A stretch of 13,800 nucleotides of DNA from Myxococcales bacterium. Lineage in GTDB: Bacteria > Myxococcota_A > Polyangia > Nannocystales > Nannocystaceae. The position numbers and the translations under genes were made by a program. The notes under the pieces are model-generated. The model ran no database searches. It saw nothing but the letters and a program-made list of their open reading frames with translations, and had not been told where the DNA came from. The DNA lies in assembly GCA_020431135.1 (NCBI GenBank), contig JAGQIT010000105.1:1-13800 (forward strand), in the 5' to 3' direction. Shown here piece by piece: positions 13,588-13,800 of this stretch; within the stretch, counting starts at the first letter, position 1, and each line of letters begins with the position of its first letter.

Positions 13588-13800
13588 GCGTGGGCGAGGA
13601 CCGGCCGACCCTGGTCCTGAGCTCGACCTTCCCCCAGCACGCCGGGGATCACCGGGGGCTCTTCCTCCTCAAGCACTGGGAGGCGCGGGCGCGGTCACTG
13701 ACGTGGGGCTCGGCGACTCGGTCACCCTGGCCGATCTCGACGCCGACCCAGATCCCATCCTGGCGCGTATGCGCGCCGAAGAACCGGTGTGTTGGGTGCC
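13584..13800 (+). CDS. Glycosyltransferase N-terminus, interrupted or chimeric after about 35 codons
   Basis: GTG 13584 overlaps the methyltransferase stop (GTGA) and has GGAGAAG (13572-13578) as a Shine-Dalgarno. The first 37 codons read like the opening of a GT-B glycosyltransferase: LVLSSTFPQHAGDHRGLFLL followed by KHWEARAR. This matches the 'T-x-F-P-x-x-x-G-D-x-R-G-x-F' start common in family-4 enzymes. From about 13693 the same frame turns into a Trp/Ser/Arg-rich peptide with no resemblance to a glycosyltransferase, although it stays open to the window edge. At the same place another frame becomes a cytochrome P450 N-terminus. The gene is therefore either broken by a real rearrangement or joined to foreign sequence by mis-assembly. 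Only the first ~110 bp should be trusted as glycosyltransferase. Confidence 0.6.
   Translation, partial: MSVGEDRPTLVLSSTFPQHAGDHRGLFLLKHWEARARSLTWGSATRSPWPISTPTQIPSWRVCAPKNRCVGC
13703..13800 (+). CDS. Cytochrome P450, N-terminal fragment
   Basis: Starting at GTG 13703, or a little upstream, the +2 frame relative to the glycosyltransferase reads GLGDSVTLADLDADPDPIL then ARMRAEEPVCWVP up to the window edge. The pattern 'L-D-x-D-P-x-P-x-x-x-R-x-R-x-E-x-P-V-x-W-V-P' is the typical N-terminus of soluble bacterial P450s, ahead of the first beta strand; the haem-binding Cys region would lie outside the window. Codons ending in A or T (CCA, GAT, CGT, GAA, GAA, TGT) are much commoner than in the preceding genes. 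No ribosome-binding site is obvious. It overlaps the aberrant tail of the glycosyltransferase frame. Only about 32 codons are visible, so the call is moderate. Confidence 0.55.
   Translation, partial: MGLGDSVTLADLDADPDPILARMRAEEPVCWV

Overview
The window is very GC-rich, with coding regions that almost always end codons in G or C. It reads as a chromosomal piece of a myxobacterium, most likely the Nannocystis/Plesiocystis/Enhygromyxa group. The evidence is three surface lipoproteins with long Thr/Ser/Gly/Asp linkers starting CxGDD or CGDD, an AgmX/PglI C-terminal domain protein, a Hanks-kinase-partner PP2C phosphatase, and the base composition. The species assignment is inference.

Layout, left to right. 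(1) The end of a YeaH/YhbH (DUF444) gene followed by spoVR: the 3' part of the conserved prkA-yeaH-spoVR stress/sporulation operon. (2) A monocistronic PP2C Ser/Thr phosphatase whose 3' end carries a 33-bp-period tandem duplication across the stop codon. (3) The RNase P RNA gene rnpB, with a recognisable sigma70-type promoter, a 14-bp P1 helix and a terminator. (4) On the minus strand, tRNA-Ile(CAU) and 16 bp downstream a coiled-coil/C4 zinc-ribbon protein, probably one transcript from a good TTGACG-17-TATCGT promoter. (5) A polysaccharide unit: a Wzx-like flippase overlapping a family-4 glycosyltransferase, then a Cys-rich lipoprotein and a sulfotransferase. (6) Two minus-strand paralogous lipoproteins flanking a plus-strand short-chain dehydrogenase with different codon habits. 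(7) A minus-strand lipoprotein with an AgmX/PglI domain, divergent from a SAM methyltransferase. The methyltransferase is translationally coupled to what starts as a glycosyltransferase. Within about 110 bp that reading gives way to the N-terminus of a cytochrome P450 in another frame, suggesting a recombination or assembly junction at about 13690-13703.

Two observations stand out. First, several stand-alone genes (PP2C, three lipoproteins, and more weakly the sulfotransferase and AgmX lipoprotein) have a -10-like TATNNT hexamer exactly six bases before the start codon and no Shine-Dalgarno. This is the geometry of leaderless transcription. Genes inside operons have clear Shine-Dalgarno sequences instead. 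Second, the two paralogous lipoproteins each carry two tandem copies of an eight-cysteine module with fixed spacing that contains a pair of C-x9-C motifs. I do not recognise it as a named domain. Their signal-peptide DNA is also much more conserved than the rest.
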